From NCBI RefSeq assembly GCF_030929605.1, contig NZ_JAVFVS010000010.1:124001-188000 (forward strand): 64,000 nucleotides of DNA. Direction: 5' to 3'. Below are positions 54,775 to 64,000 of the stretch, one piece after another. This DNA comes from Flavobacterium sp. LHD-80. Lineage in GTDB: Bacteria > Bacteroidota > Bacteroidia > Flavobacteriales > Flavobacteriaceae. The notes beneath the pieces were generated by a model that saw nothing but the letters and a program-made list of their open reading frames with translations, was not told the DNA's origin and ran no database searches. Position 1 is the stretch's first letter; every line of letters starts with the position of its first letter. A program made the translations under genes and the position numbers.

Positions 54775-54808
54775 AAAAAAAAACCTGGCAATAGAGATTT
54801 GCCAGGTT
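54775..54808 (-). terminator. Terminator of chiA
   Basis: On the reverse strand AACCTGGCAAAT pairs with ATTGCCAGGTT and is followed by nine T. It lies about 150 bp after the chiA stop. Confidence 0.8.
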
Positions 54809-54956
54809 CATAATGCGCTCATTAAGGAGAAAACCAAATAACAAATCTCCTTAACTCACAGCATTTATTTGAAATAAAAATTAGATTAAAAAATAAATAA
54901 CCAAACTCAATTTTAACCGTCCCAATTTTTTATTTCGAAATTTTCAATTCTTTATT

Positions 54957-57900
54957 CTAGTTTAAAAAATTCATTACTTTGAATGATTTTTTGTTTCCTG
55001 CTTTGTCTGTCACTACAACCAAAAACAATTGTTTTGTCGAGAAACTTTGACTTTGAAGCACTACTTCTTTACTGTTTTGAACATTTTTACGGCTTGCTAC
55101 ATTTTGCCCAATCAAGTTGAAAACATCAATTTGAGCAATATCTTCTGTTTCATTTGAAACCGATAAAGCGTCATTTTTAAAAAGTGCTATTGTAGCATTA
55201 TTTTGTACCGAAATATCATCAAGTACCAATGTTTTTGCTGCAGATTGCGAAGCGAAATAAGCGGCATATGCATTAGATAATTCAGATGAATTACCACAAG
55301 AAGATGCGTCCCAGTTTACAGACCAAGTCATTAAACCTCTTAAAGAAGGATATGGCCCGCCTGGTTGCATAGTATATGTTCTTCCTGAAAAAGTGGTTCC
55401 AGTTCTTAAATAATTCATGGCATTAATTCCTTCTGCTGGCGTTAAATAACCGCTACCTGCTGCGCTTGGACAAGCTGGTAATGCAATAAGAACTTTTGAA
55501 GCCGGTAAACCATCAAAATGCATTCCTGTTGTACCAATGTTATATCCTTTTATCACCATATCAGTTAGGGCTGTTACCATGTTTGCTTTTTTAGCAGTAC
55601 CATAATATTGGCCATCTAATCCGTTTTCTCCTCCTGTGTTATACAATTGCACCGCTAACAAATCCAATTCATTACGCAAGTTTTGAATGATTGGCAGGAA
55701 GGAACCAAAAGTATCTGTATACGTCGAATATCCTCCTTGTACATATTGTGTTTCAGGAGCTGCAGTTAATAAAAACCCAGGACCATAGTACGCTTTTAAT
55801 TCCTTGAAAGCATCTACTACGTTTTTTAATCTTGGATAAGCAGAAATACCTGCATAAGAAATATCTCTTAAAGCTCCTGCGCTAAAATTCATCGATCCAC
55901 CTTCAAAATCAATATCAACTCCATCAAATTGATATTCATCGATAATTGCTTTCAGACCATTAACAAAAATATTTTTTTGAGTTACATTGTCTAAAACAAC
56001 ATGACCATTTTGGCCTCCAATAGAAACAATAACAGGAACACCGCTATCTCTCAAGGATTTTATATCATTTTTCAACAATTGTTTATCAAAAACACCGTTG
56101 GTCAAATATCTCGTGTCATTTGTAGTTAATATTGGCGTATAACCATCTCGATTAACTGTTTCTACGAAAGAATAATCAACTACGTTAAATTTACTTCCCA
56201 CCATTTGAGAAAAATATAAAAATGGAGCAGAACTATTTTCCCACGAATGTGCATATCCTAAAATTACTTTAGATGGAAGCGCAATGAATCTATTAGTGCC
56301 CACTTGAGCAATTTTAATTGTATTGTTTAATGTAGTTACACCAGATTGATTATCAGTTGCTTTGATTACAATTGGATAATCCTGATAAGCAGATGGAGTA
56401 AAATTATACGTATAAGTATTATTTGCACCTGCTGTCATATTAAACGTGCCTCCATTTATTGTAATACTAACACCTGAAACCGATCCGTCACTATCAACAG
56501 CTGTAACTGAAATTGGCACAACTTGAAATGAATTTTGATATATAGTAGTATTCGATGGTGCGTTCCAAGTAATTGCCGGTAATGAATTAGGACAAGTAGT
56601 TCCTGAACATTGTAAAGAGAACGCTTTTGTGTTTTCGGCAGTTGTACCGCTTGAAGCAGTTACTGTTGCTTTCAACGTGTAATTTTTATTGAAATCTGCT
56701 GCAGCTGGCGTCCAGTTTGCTACATATTCTGTTCCTGAAAGTGCTGCTGTAATATTTTGTCCGTTGATATTGAATACGACTGACGAAATTGTCAAGCTTG
56801 CATCAACACTTGCAGTTGCTTTCAACTGAATTGCAGTTCCCGGCGCTATCGCTACAGTCGCCACTGAAGGAGCCGTAATCGTAACCTGAGGCGGTGTAAC
56901 TGTGTTTGTGTTGAAGTTGTAAACTTGAGGTGTTGTCGGCACCGCAAAGTTTGTCAAATTATTTGGAAAATAGGCTACCTCACCATTTTCCCATGAATTC
57001 AATTTTAAACTTGAAATGATTGAATATCCTGTTAAAACCGAATTGTTAAAGCTGAAATTTCCTGAAGCATCTGTAGTTGCAATAAAATTAGCATAACCGT
57101 GAGTGCTATCTGTCCAAGGTAAAATTAATTCTACTTTAGCTCCAGAGACTGGAGTTGAACCATTTTTAACTGTTCCGCTGATTAAGTTTCCACTGGTCAC
57201 ATTTTGAGTAAAGTTCAACGTTTTATTTGCATTTATAGCGGTATAAACTGTTGAAGCTGGACTAAAACTTAATCCTGTTTTTGCAGCGGTTACTGTATAA
57301 TTGGAACCTGAAACTAAATTAGCAACACTATAATTTCCTGAAGCATCAGAAGTGGCTGTTAAAGTTGTTGTTCCTGTAACTGCTGAAATTGTTGCACCTG
57401 AAACAGCTGTTGTTCCATTTTTCACCGTTCCACTTACGGTATAATAAACAGGAGTTACAACTTGAGTGAAATTTAAGGTTTTATTTGCATTAATAGCTGC
57501 ATAAACCGTTGACGCAGGTGTGAAAGTCAATCCTGTTTTAGCAATTGTTACTGTATAATCTGAACCCGCAACCAAATTAGCAACACTATAATTTCCTGAA
57601 GCATCAGAAGTGGCTGTCAAAGTTGTAGTTCCTGTAACCGCTGAAATTGTTGCACCTGAAACTGGAGTTGCTCCGTTAAGAACGCTTCCGCTTACTGTAT
57701 AATAAGTCGGAGTTACAACTTGAGCAAAATTCAATGTCTTGTTTGAATTAATAGCATTATAAACCGTTGACGCTGGTGTAAAAGTTAATCCCGTTTTAGC
57801 AATCGTTACAGTATAATTTGATCCTGAAACCAAATTAGCAATGCTATAATTTCCCGAAGCATCAGAAGTAGCCGTTAAAGTTGTAGTTCCTGTAACTGCT

Positions 57901-60452
57901 GAAATTGTTGCACCTGAAACTGGAGTTGCTCCATTAAGAACAGTTCCGCTTACTGTATAAGTTGTCGTCACTGCACCTGTATTAAAATCGTACACTGTTG
58001 CAGTGGCCGGAACAGGAAAGTTCGCTAAGTTTGATGGTAGATAAACCACTTCTCCATTTTCCCAAGTATTTAGTTTTAAGCTTGAAATAGTTGTATAGCC
58101 ACTTAAAATAACGTTGTCAAAACTATATTTCCCTTGCGCATCTGTAACGGCAAGTTTGCTTAAATAAGGATGTGCATTATCTGTCCAAGGCAAAATCAAT
58201 TCTACTTTTGCACCTGAAACCGGAATTGTTCCATTTTTAACTGTTCCGCTAATTTTACTTGCGCCAACAACAATAACATCTTGAGAAAAATTCAATGTTT
58301 TATTGGCAGTCAAATTAGTATAAACCGTTGAAGCTGGCGTATAAGTTTGTCCGGCTAAAGCAGCTGTAACTGTATAATTTCCAGCAGAAGGCAGACTTAA
58401 AGAATATACACCGCTAGCATTTGTAACTGCTGTGAAATTTCCACCTGTAGAAGATGCTGTAACAGTTACACCTGAAACCGGAGTTGTATTGTTCAAAATA
58501 GTGCCACTTACGGTATAATAAACAATTGGTGCGCCTTGAACGAAATTCAACGTTTTGTTTGCATCGATTGCATTATAAACTGTTGAAGCTGGCGTGTAAG
58601 AGAATCCAGATTTCGCTGCTGTAACTGTAAAATTAAGCCCAGCAGTTAATCCTGCAACGCTATAAACTCCGCTTGCATTTGAAACGGCAGTCAAAACTGT
58701 TGCTCCAGAAGTAGCCGTAACCGTAACGCCTGATACTGGGGTCGATCCGTCTAAAACTGTTCCGCCAACTGTGTAAGTAGGTTGTGTGCCATTAATAACA
58801 ACAGCAGTTTGGTTTACAGTAACATTTGTTAGTGTGACAGGCGTAAAAGTGTACGTTGCTTTTAAAGCGGTAAGCGTATAATTTTGTCCTGAAGGCAAAT
58901 TATTAAATGTAAAATTACCTGCAGTAGAAACTACTGTTTGTAATACTGCATTGCTTGCATCGCGTAATTCAACTGTAACATCTGGCACTAAAGCCGCTCC
59001 GTTTTTTACAGAACCTGCAATACTTACCGTTCCTGCAACAATGCTTCCAAATGAAGTGTCAACTTGTTTTAATAAAGCATTTGGAACAGCGCCTCTGGTA
59101 TCTTGAGATAATTCCCAAACCATACCTCCGGCAAGATTTCGAGATTTAATGTATTGTACTTTTAAATCCATCGATTGTTTATCTTCATAAGAGATAAACT
59201 GTTTTAAAGTAGCATTATATAAATAAGGAACTTTTGTTGTATTATCAAAATAGCGAACCCATCCTGCTGCAGCCGCAGTTGGTGTAACTAGCATTGTATT
59301 TGGATCTAAATAGGCATGTGAATTCGTAACCGGATTTCCGACTAAATCACAAATTTCGATACTTCCTGATTTTTCACAAGCTGCCGGACCATCCCAAGTT
59401 CCTGTTGGATTTTGTGGATTTGTACATCCTGAAACGATATCTCTTGGAGCCGAAACGAATAATCCCGGTAAATTCGGATTCGTTCCGTTATTAGCAACAT
59501 GGTCGAATTTTTTTCCGTAAAAAGGTAAACCCATGATTAATTTATTCGCAGGAAAACCAACAACATTCAAATATTGGCTTGTCAATTCGTCAAGTGATTC
59601 AGATTGAGTTGCGCCATATAGTGGATCATTAGTGTTTCCACTTCCATATAAAGGAGCATTGTAACAGGTTTTATCATACCAGTTTCCTCCAAAATCATAT
59701 CCAAAATAAGTGATGTAATCACAGTAAGTCGAAATATCTTCTGTCATTCCATACTGTCCTCTGTTAAGTGGTCCCAGATATTGTTTTGCAACATTTCGAA
59801 CATTGTTTCCGGCAGCAATTGTAACTAATTTATTTGGCATTGCCTGACGCATCGCTTTTAATAAATAAACTAGATTTTTGTTGTCGTCCGGACTGTATTT
59901 TTGTGCTGGAATTGGAGCTCCGTTAATTACTTCGGTGCCATCTGTTCCTCCGGAAAGAGGATATTCCCAGTCAATGTCAAATCCGTCAATAAAAGGATAT
60001 TTAGTAATAAAGTTGGCCATATCTGCAGCCAAAGCAGCTCTTGCCACTGGACTTGCGGCAATTGGAGAAAGATCCTGACCTTTAGTCCATCCTCCAACAG
60101 AAATCAAAATTTTTAGATGCGGATATTTTTGCTTAAGCTTCATTAAATCATAGAAATTCCCTTTTACAGGAGCATCCCACGGAATTCCACCTTCCATATG
60201 CTCAAAATCAGCATAAGAGTCTAAACACAACAACTTTGTATTCTCCGGATGTGCCGGATCATAAGTTGTACCATAAAAAGAATAATTTAAATGCGTCAAT
60301 TTGCTTCCGTCTATCTGCGGGACATTAAAATCCCGGGCATAAATAGACCATTGCGCATAATACCCTACTACTTTTTTACCGTGAGCTGGTTGGGCTAACG
60401 CAAGTAAGGGAAACAACAAAAACAAAAAAAGTAATCTGTAATAATGTTTCAT
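54957..60452 (-). CDS. chiA: Secreted chitinase with two GH18 domains and type A T9SS signal
   Basis: The 1831-residue protein has a signal peptide (1-20). The N-terminal GH18 domain (about 25-470) carries the catalytic DGFDIDWEYP (Glu163). Eight carboxypeptidase-regulatory-like Ig units follow (about 475-1184), then Ig-like domains (1185-1375). The second GH18 domain (about 1395-1735) has DGVDIDFEGG (Glu near 1517). The C-terminal 85 residues, ending KSFKVMNFLN, are a type A T9SS sorting domain. Two different GH18 modules suggest combined endo- and exo-action on chitin, as known for F. johnsoniae ChiA, which is shorter. It lies downstream of GH20 and nagB genes. Confidence 0.95.
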   Translation of the reverse strand: MKHYYRLLFLFLLFPLLALAQPAHGKKVVGYYAQWSIYARDFNVPQIDGSKLTHLNYSFYGTTYDPAHPENTKLLCLDSYADFEHMEGGIPWDAPVKGNFYDLMKLKQKYPHLKILISVGGWTKGQDLSPIAASPVARAALAADMANFITKYPFIDGFDIDWEYPLSGGTDGTEVINGAPIPAQKYSPDDNKNLVYLLKAMRQAMPNKLVTIAAGNNVRNVAKQYLGPLNRGQYGMTEDISTYCDYITYFGYDFGGNWYDKTCYNAPLYGSGNTNDPLYGATQSESLDELTSQYLNVVGFPANKLIMGLPFYGKKFDHVANNGTNPNLPGLFVSAPRDIVSGCTNPQNPTGTWDGPAACEKSGSIEICDLVGNPVTNSHAYLDPNTMLVTPTAAAAGWVRYFDNTTKVPYLYNATLKQFISYEDKQSMDLKVQYIKSRNLAGGMVWELSQDTRGAVPNALLKQVDTSFGSIVAGTVSIAGSVKNGAALVPDVTVELRDASNAVLQTVVSTAGNFTFNNLPSGQNYTLTALKATYTFTPVTLTNVTVNQTAVVINGTQPTYTVGGTVLDGSTPVSGVTVTATSGATVLTAVSNASGVYSVAGLTAGLNFTVTAAKSGFSYTPASTVYNAIDANKTLNFVQGAPIVYYTVSGTILNNTTPVSGVTVTASSTGGNFTAVTNASGVYSLSLPSAGNYTVTAALAGQTYTPASTVYTNLTANKTLNFSQDVIVVGASKISGTVKNGTIPVSGAKVELILPWTDNAHPYLSKLAVTDAQGKYSFDNVILSGYTTISSLKLNTWENGEVVYLPSNLANFPVPATATVYDFNTGAVTTTYTVSGTVLNGATPVSGATISAVTGTTTLTATSDASGNYSIANLVSGSNYTVTIAKTGLTFTPASTVYNAINSNKTLNFAQVVTPTYYTVSGSVLNGATPVSGATISAVTGTTTLTATSDASGNYSVANLVAGSDYTVTIAKTGLTFTPASTVYAAINANKTLNFTQVVTPVYYTVSGTVKNGTTAVSGATISAVTGTTTLTATSDASGNYSVANLVSGSNYTVTAAKTGLSFSPASTVYTAINANKTLNFTQNVTSGNLISGTVKNGSTPVSGAKVELILPWTDSTHGYANFIATTDASGNFSFNNSVLTGYSIISSLKLNSWENGEVAYFPNNLTNFAVPTTPQVYNFNTNTVTPPQVTITAPSVATVAIAPGTAIQLKATASVDASLTISSVVFNINGQNITAALSGTEYVANWTPAAADFNKNYTLKATVTASSGTTAENTKAFSLQCSGTTCPNSLPAITWNAPSNTTIYQNSFQVVPISVTAVDSDGSVSGVSITINGGTFNMTAGANNTYTYNFTPSAYQDYPIVIKATDNQSGVTTLNNTIKIAQVGTNRFIALPSKVILGYAHSWENSSAPFLYFSQMVGSKFNVVDYSFVETVNRDGYTPILTTNDTRYLTNGVFDKQLLKNDIKSLRDSGVPVIVSIGGQNGHVVLDNVTQKNIFVNGLKAIIDEYQFDGVDIDFEGGSMNFSAGALRDISYAGISAYPRLKNVVDAFKELKAYYGPGFLLTAAPETQYVQGGYSTYTDTFGSFLPIIQNLRNELDLLAVQLYNTGGENGLDGQYYGTAKKANMVTALTDMVIKGYNIGTTGMHFDGLPASKVLIALPACPSAAGSGYLTPAEGINAMNYLRTGTTFSGRTYTMQPGGPYPSLRGLMTWSVNWDASSCGNSSELSNAYAAYFASQSAAKTLVLDDISVQNNATIALFKNDALSVSNETEDIAQIDVFNLIGQNVASRKNVQNSKEVVLQSQSFSTKQLFLVVVTDKAGNKKSFKVMNFLN
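57196..57969 (-). repeat. Three tandem 258-bp units inside chiA
   Basis: The same bases recur at 57343, 57601 and 57859, exactly 258 bp apart (86 codons). Each unit encodes TYYTVSG, TPVSGATISAVTG and ASGNYSVANLV, with few changes, so the array is a recent duplication. Confidence 0.88.
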
Positions 60453-60925
60453 AGTTATTAATATTGGTTAATAGAAAATAAATAATTGGGCCGAAGCAGT
60501 TTTTACTGCTGGGTTTCGCTCAATGCAGTTTGGAAGGCTTCATCGATTGGAAATAAACTCAAATTAAATTCTATAGATAAATATTACTATTACTGATTCT
60601 TTATAATCATTAGCAAATAGTAGTGATTGATATTTATTTATAATTTTTAAAAAATTACTATTAAATACAACTGATAAATTTGGGACTACTCATCAATTTT
60701 AACTCTGTTATTGTCATGTTTTAAATTCTACTCTTTCTATTTGGTTTTTAAATGTTAATACTCCTTGAATGGTTATTTTTTTGTAATAATTTTATTTTTA
60801 ATGTGGAATAAAAAAGAATCTAAAAGTTTAATATAATTACCTCTGCCAAATGTTTTTTTGGCAGAGATAATCAGCAATCTTAAAACAATACTTAAACTTA
60901 CTAAATACTAATTCAAACCAAATTT
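60453..60925. other. 473-bp gap between GH20 gene and chiA
   Basis: The gap is AT-rich and has no credible gene. It holds a small hairpin AGCAGT-TTTT-ACTGCT (60495-60510) in the chiA leader and a hairpin at 60841-60866. No exact TAnnTTTG box was found on the reverse strand, so the chiA promoter is not identified. The size suggests chiA has its own promoter. Confidence 0.6.
60841..60866 (-). terminator. Hairpin after the GH20 gene
   Basis: CTCTGCCAAA and TTGGCAGAG form a strong stem about 60 bp after the GH20 stop. The T-run lies in the loop rather than after it, so this is a weaker terminator candidate. Confidence 0.5.
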
Positions 60926-62992
60926 TTATATTAATTTCTTTAAACCTGCGTAAACTGCAAGCTCAACATCGGCATAATCTTTTGTATTGCAGTCTTCGAT
61001 TAATTTCTTCAAATCTTCTGATTTTAAAGTCGATTTATTATCTAAAACCAACAAAACTTGTTCTGATGCATCGCTTAATTTTTTTGCTAAAGGAAGAAAT
61101 GGCTGTACCAATGGCGCATTTGCACTTAATTCATTCAATCCTTTATTAACGGCAATCCATTTTGTTAAAAATGATGCTACTTTAGCTTTATTTTCAGGCG
61201 TTTTATTCGCTACATATTGTGTTACTGCATCATTAAAAGTCAAAGCATCTTTTGCGTCAGGTGTACAAGCATCTGCAAAAAGTGTCAATGGCGAATACAT
61301 TTGGTATTCCGTTCCTCCTTTGTTGCGGGTATATCCTTTTAACGGTTCGCAAACATTTGAAAACTCATTTAATGCATTGATATCTTGATTGTTTGCAATA
61401 TTTCTTAAGATTACCCCTTTATTACGAATATGCGTCAAGCCTAATTCTTCAAGTCTAAACGAAACTACCTCTAAACGTTTGCGCATATTTGAAACATCTG
61501 TAATATCTTCTGCTGACCAAAGTCTTTCTGCAATTGCCGCTGTTCTTGGCCAAACTCTTGAATCAATAGTAGTTTCAGATGCAAGCTCTGTCCACATTGT
61601 CGCTTCACCTCCCAGGATTCTTGCTTTTTCTTCTGCGGTCAATACAGCACCTTTTGGCATCGGATCATTCAAATAATGACTTTCAACTGGATACATCAAA
61701 TCAATATAATACCCGTTTGACAAGACTGTTTTATATCCTTTTTTTACAGCATCGACTAAAGATTGTCCTGCAGCCATTCCTTCATTTGCACCTCTCCAAG
61801 AATGCACAATTGCTTCTTTTGAAAGATCCTTTGTTAGAATTTCTTCCCAACCCATTAACTGTTTTCCATGCTTTTTAAGCATTGGAGCCAATTGCATAGT
61901 GAAATAGGTTTGTAATTCGTGATTGGTTTTTAAATTGTGTTTCTTTTTAAACTCTTGAATTTTTGGATTTGCATCCCAGTCTTTCCCTTCATTTTCGTCT
62001 CCTCCAATATGGAAATAAGCTCCCGGAAATAACGGGCAAACCTCATCAAAAAGTTCACTTAAAATTTGATATGTTTTAGGATTTGAAGGATCTAATGTTG
62101 GCGAAAAAATACCTGCATTTCTTTCAATTCCATAGGTAGCAATTGCTGTTCCCTGAATATTTTTTTCAGAAGTTCCTCCTGTCAACGTAATCACTTTGCT
62201 TCCAATTTCTGGATAAGCCGTTAAAATCGAAGATCCGTGACCTGGAACATCTATTTCTGGAACTATCAAAATACCGCGCTCATCAGCATATTTTACGATA
62301 TTTTTAATTTCCTCTTGTGTGTAATATAATCCATCCGAAGCCACTTCAATTAGTTTTGGATGTTTTTTCATTTCAATTCTCCAGCCTTGATCATCAACCA
62401 AATGCCAGTGAAAAACATTCATTTTCATTGCTGCCAATCCGTCAATATTTCTTTTGATAACATCAACCGGCTGAAAATGTCTTGAAGCGTCGATCATCAA
62501 ACCTCTCCAAGTAAATCTTGGAAAATCTGAAATTTGAGTGTTCGGAAAATAAAATGAGTTATTATTATTTTGCAATAATTGCAATAAGGTTTCAAGGCCA
62601 TGAAGTGCACCCAAATCACTTGTTGCATTTATTGTAATCTTGTTTTGTTTGACATCTAAGTGATAACTTTCATCTTCGTACAAACCAATTTTTCCGCTTT
62701 TGGTACAGTTTATCTGAAGTTCTGCTGTTGGAACCTCATTTAATTTTGTAACAAAACCTTGTTGAAAAAATAAACCAGTCCTGCCATCTAAGCGACGCAA
62801 AAAACGAGTTACTCCGCCAAAAACTCTTGGATTTGGGTTTCCGGTAATGTTTACTTTGAAATTTTTAGTTAAAGTAAAATTCCCATCGTTTAAAACAACA
62901 CTCTGAGGCCAAGGCATAAGATTTAGCTGCTCTTTTTGAATTTGAGCATTAGATGTTAAACCTGCAAATAGTAGGACTAATAAATACTTCAT
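60926..62992 (-). CDS. GH20 beta-N-acetylhexosaminidase
   Basis: The 688-residue protein has a signal peptide ending at SNAQ (about 17). A GH20 N-terminal domain (about 25-155) precedes the catalytic barrel, which starts FTWRGLMIDASRHF. The catalytic pair is Asp332-Glu333 in HIGGDENEG, with FHWHLVDDQGWR and VPEIDVPGHG as further substrate-site motifs. A C-terminal helical region follows. It removes terminal GlcNAc from chitin oligomers. No T9SS signal is present, so it should be periplasmic. It links ChiA to NagB in one locus. Confidence 0.95.
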   Translation of the reverse strand: MKYLLVLLFAGLTSNAQIQKEQLNLMPWPQSVVLNDGNFTLTKNFKVNITGNPNPRVFGGVTRFLRRLDGRTGLFFQQGFVTKLNEVPTAELQINCTKSGKIGLYEDESYHLDVKQNKITINATSDLGALHGLETLLQLLQNNNNSFYFPNTQISDFPRFTWRGLMIDASRHFQPVDVIKRNIDGLAAMKMNVFHWHLVDDQGWRIEMKKHPKLIEVASDGLYYTQEEIKNIVKYADERGILIVPEIDVPGHGSSILTAYPEIGSKVITLTGGTSEKNIQGTAIATYGIERNAGIFSPTLDPSNPKTYQILSELFDEVCPLFPGAYFHIGGDENEGKDWDANPKIQEFKKKHNLKTNHELQTYFTMQLAPMLKKHGKQLMGWEEILTKDLSKEAIVHSWRGANEGMAAGQSLVDAVKKGYKTVLSNGYYIDLMYPVESHYLNDPMPKGAVLTAEEKARILGGEATMWTELASETTIDSRVWPRTAAIAERLWSAEDITDVSNMRKRLEVVSFRLEELGLTHIRNKGVILRNIANNQDINALNEFSNVCEPLKGYTRNKGGTEYQMYSPLTLFADACTPDAKDALTFNDAVTQYVANKTPENKAKVASFLTKWIAVNKGLNELSANAPLVQPFLPLAKKLSDASEQVLLVLDNKSTLKSEDLKKLIEDCNTKDYADVELAVYAGLKKLI

Positions 62993-63150
62993 TTTAATTT
63001 TTTTGAAATGATGTTTCCCTCAAGAAACATTAATAAATAGATAAAAGAAACAAAACTCAGAATGATCTCTATTGAACCTCACTAATCGCTATGAAACCAA
63101 TCTGAATTTTGTAATTTGATTCGCTCTAAATACGAATCCTAAATTTTATT

Positions 63151-64000
63151 TTAGTAATCAAAACGTTTAAAGGCTTCGATTGCTTCATATTCTGCTAATC
63201 CTAATTCATCATACAGAATTGCTGTGTTTTTATTTCGGTCTTCGGCTCTAACCCAGAATTCACGAGAATCATTTCCTTGGAACATAACTCTATCTTTTTG
63301 AGACTGGTGATATAAAATCGCATGGCGTTTCAACAATACTTCTGATGGAGAAAGCGGTACTGCCATATCAATTTCGTGAATATCCCATTCGTGCCAAGCT
63401 CCTCTGTAAAGCCATAACCAGCAGTCATCCATGTATTTTTCTGGTTTCAATTCTTTCATCGCTGCGAAAATTGCATTCAGACAAACTTCATGTGTTCCAT
63501 GCGGATCTGCAAGATCTCCAGCAGCAAATACCTGATGAGGCTTGATTTTGGCAATAATATCTTTAACAATAGCAATGTCTTCTGGTCCTAAAGGATTCTT
63601 TTTAACCTGTCCTGTTTCGTAAAACGGAAGATCCAAAAAGTGTGTATTTTCATCTTTAAGTCCAATGTATCTTGTCGCTGCGTACGATTCTCTTCTTCTG
63701 ATCAATCCTTTAAGTTTTCTAACTTCCAAAGAATCAATCTGATTTTCAGATTTGCTGTTCAAGAATTCAATTACCGATTTGAAATTGATGTCTTTTGGAA
63801 GATTTTCCCCAGCAAAATCGTTGCAAACTTCAGCAAACTTCAATGCTTCGTCATCTGTAACGGCAATATTTCCAGAAGTCTGATATACAACATGTACATC
63901 ATGGCCTTGTTTGATCAATTTTGAGAAAGTTCCTCCCATCGAAATCACGTCATCATCTGGATGCGGACTGAAAAGGATCACTCTTTTTTTAGCTGGATTG
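63151..64000 (-). CDS. nagB: Glucosamine-6-phosphate deaminase with LmbE/PIG-L C-terminal domain, 5' partial
   Basis: The frame runs open to the window end; 282 residues remain. They form a PIG-L/LmbE domain with VILFSPHPDDDVISMGG, where PHPDDD holds metal ligands, and DLADPHGTHEVCLNA with the third. In Bacteroidota this domain is fused behind a NagB deaminase domain in a protein of about 640 residues, and this gene sits next to GH20 and chiA as nagB does in F. johnsoniae. The codon read as Met in VILF is GTG inside the frame and not a start. The deaminase half is not in the window, so the nagB assignment rests on family knowledge. Confidence 0.8.
   Translation of the reverse strand, partial: NPAKKRVILFSPHPDDDVISMGGTFSKLIKQGHDVHVVYQTSGNIAVTDDEALKFAEVCNDFAGENLPKDINFKSVIEFLNSKSENQIDSLEVRKLKGLIRRRESYAATRYIGLKDENTHFLDLPFYETGQVKKNPLGPEDIAIVKDIIAKIKPHQVFAAGDLADPHGTHEVCLNAIFAAMKELKPEKYMDDCWLWLYRGAWHEWDIHEIDMAVPLSPSEVLLKRHAILYHQSQKDRVMFQGNDSREFWVRAEDRNKNTAILYDELGLAEYEAIEAFKRFDY

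Overview
The window reads as a chromosomal segment of a Flavobacterium (Bacteroidota), probably close to F. johnsoniae. The DNA is AT-rich. Promoter-like TAnnTTTG boxes lie upstream of several genes. Two classes of type IX secretion (T9SS) cargo are encoded: a type A sorting domain on a chitinase and a gliding-motility-type type B domain on a giant adhesin. A SprF-like partner is present, and the chitinase, GH20 hexosaminidase and NagB-LmbE genes follow each other as in known Flavobacterium chitin loci. Intergenic regions carry several dispersed inverted-repeat families. I see no insertion sequence, prophage, CRISPR array or tRNA. LAYOUT. 1-12.4 kb is housekeeping: a LOG-family protein cut by the window edge, an M1-peptidase-like protein fused to a predicted barrel but lacking the zinc motif, a fused two-subunit 2-oxoacid dehydrogenase E1, kdsB, a methyltransferase, a DOPA-dioxygenase-like enzyme, a RecD-like helicase, and a DUF3822-rsmD pair. 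12.4-19.1 kb holds an outer-membrane barrel receptor divergent from a two-component system, small membrane and secreted proteins, and a dicarboxylate symporter. The RNase P RNA gene (rnpB) follows at 19.2-19.5 kb. 19.6-25.7 kb holds a ParD/RelE-type toxin-antitoxin pair, a BON and BON-LysM pair, small secreted proteins, dnaX and a TMEM175-like channel. In dnaX a run of ten A separates a gamma-length protein from a fully open -1 frame that encodes a tau tail. 25.8-29.4 kb is a ppx-ppk-SixA polyphosphate operon. 29.8-43.6 kb is a cell-surface operon: a small secreted protein, a 3372-residue SprB-type adhesin with a von Willebrand A head and about 19 SprB repeats, a PorP/SprF protein, and a TPR/PD40/OmpA protein. 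43.7-54.7 kb is mixed housekeeping: a CAP lipoprotein, pdxH, rnz, pyrB, pyrR, an orphan membrane protein, a methyltransferase, a DHFR-like reductase and a tiny lipoprotein that share a duplicated leader, an ABC-F ATPase, a TlpA-like protein and a DUF3592-like protein. 54.9-64 kb is the chitin block, transcribed right to left: nagB (cut by the window end), GH20 hexosaminidase and a two-catalytic-domain ChiA. HOW THE PARTS WORK TOGETHER. The chitin genes form a chain: secreted ChiA cuts chitin, the hexosaminidase releases GlcNAc, and NagB deaminates glucosamine-6-phosphate. The adhesin operon follows the rule known for type B cargo, in which each giant adhesin travels with its own SprF-like outer-membrane protein. 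The main items for follow-up are the dnaX frameshift or slippage site, the VWA-headed adhesin operon with its recently amplified 459-bp repeats, the duplicated 88-bp leader at 50.1 and 50.8 kb, and the asymmetric ABC-F protein in which one of the two composite ATP sites is degenerate.
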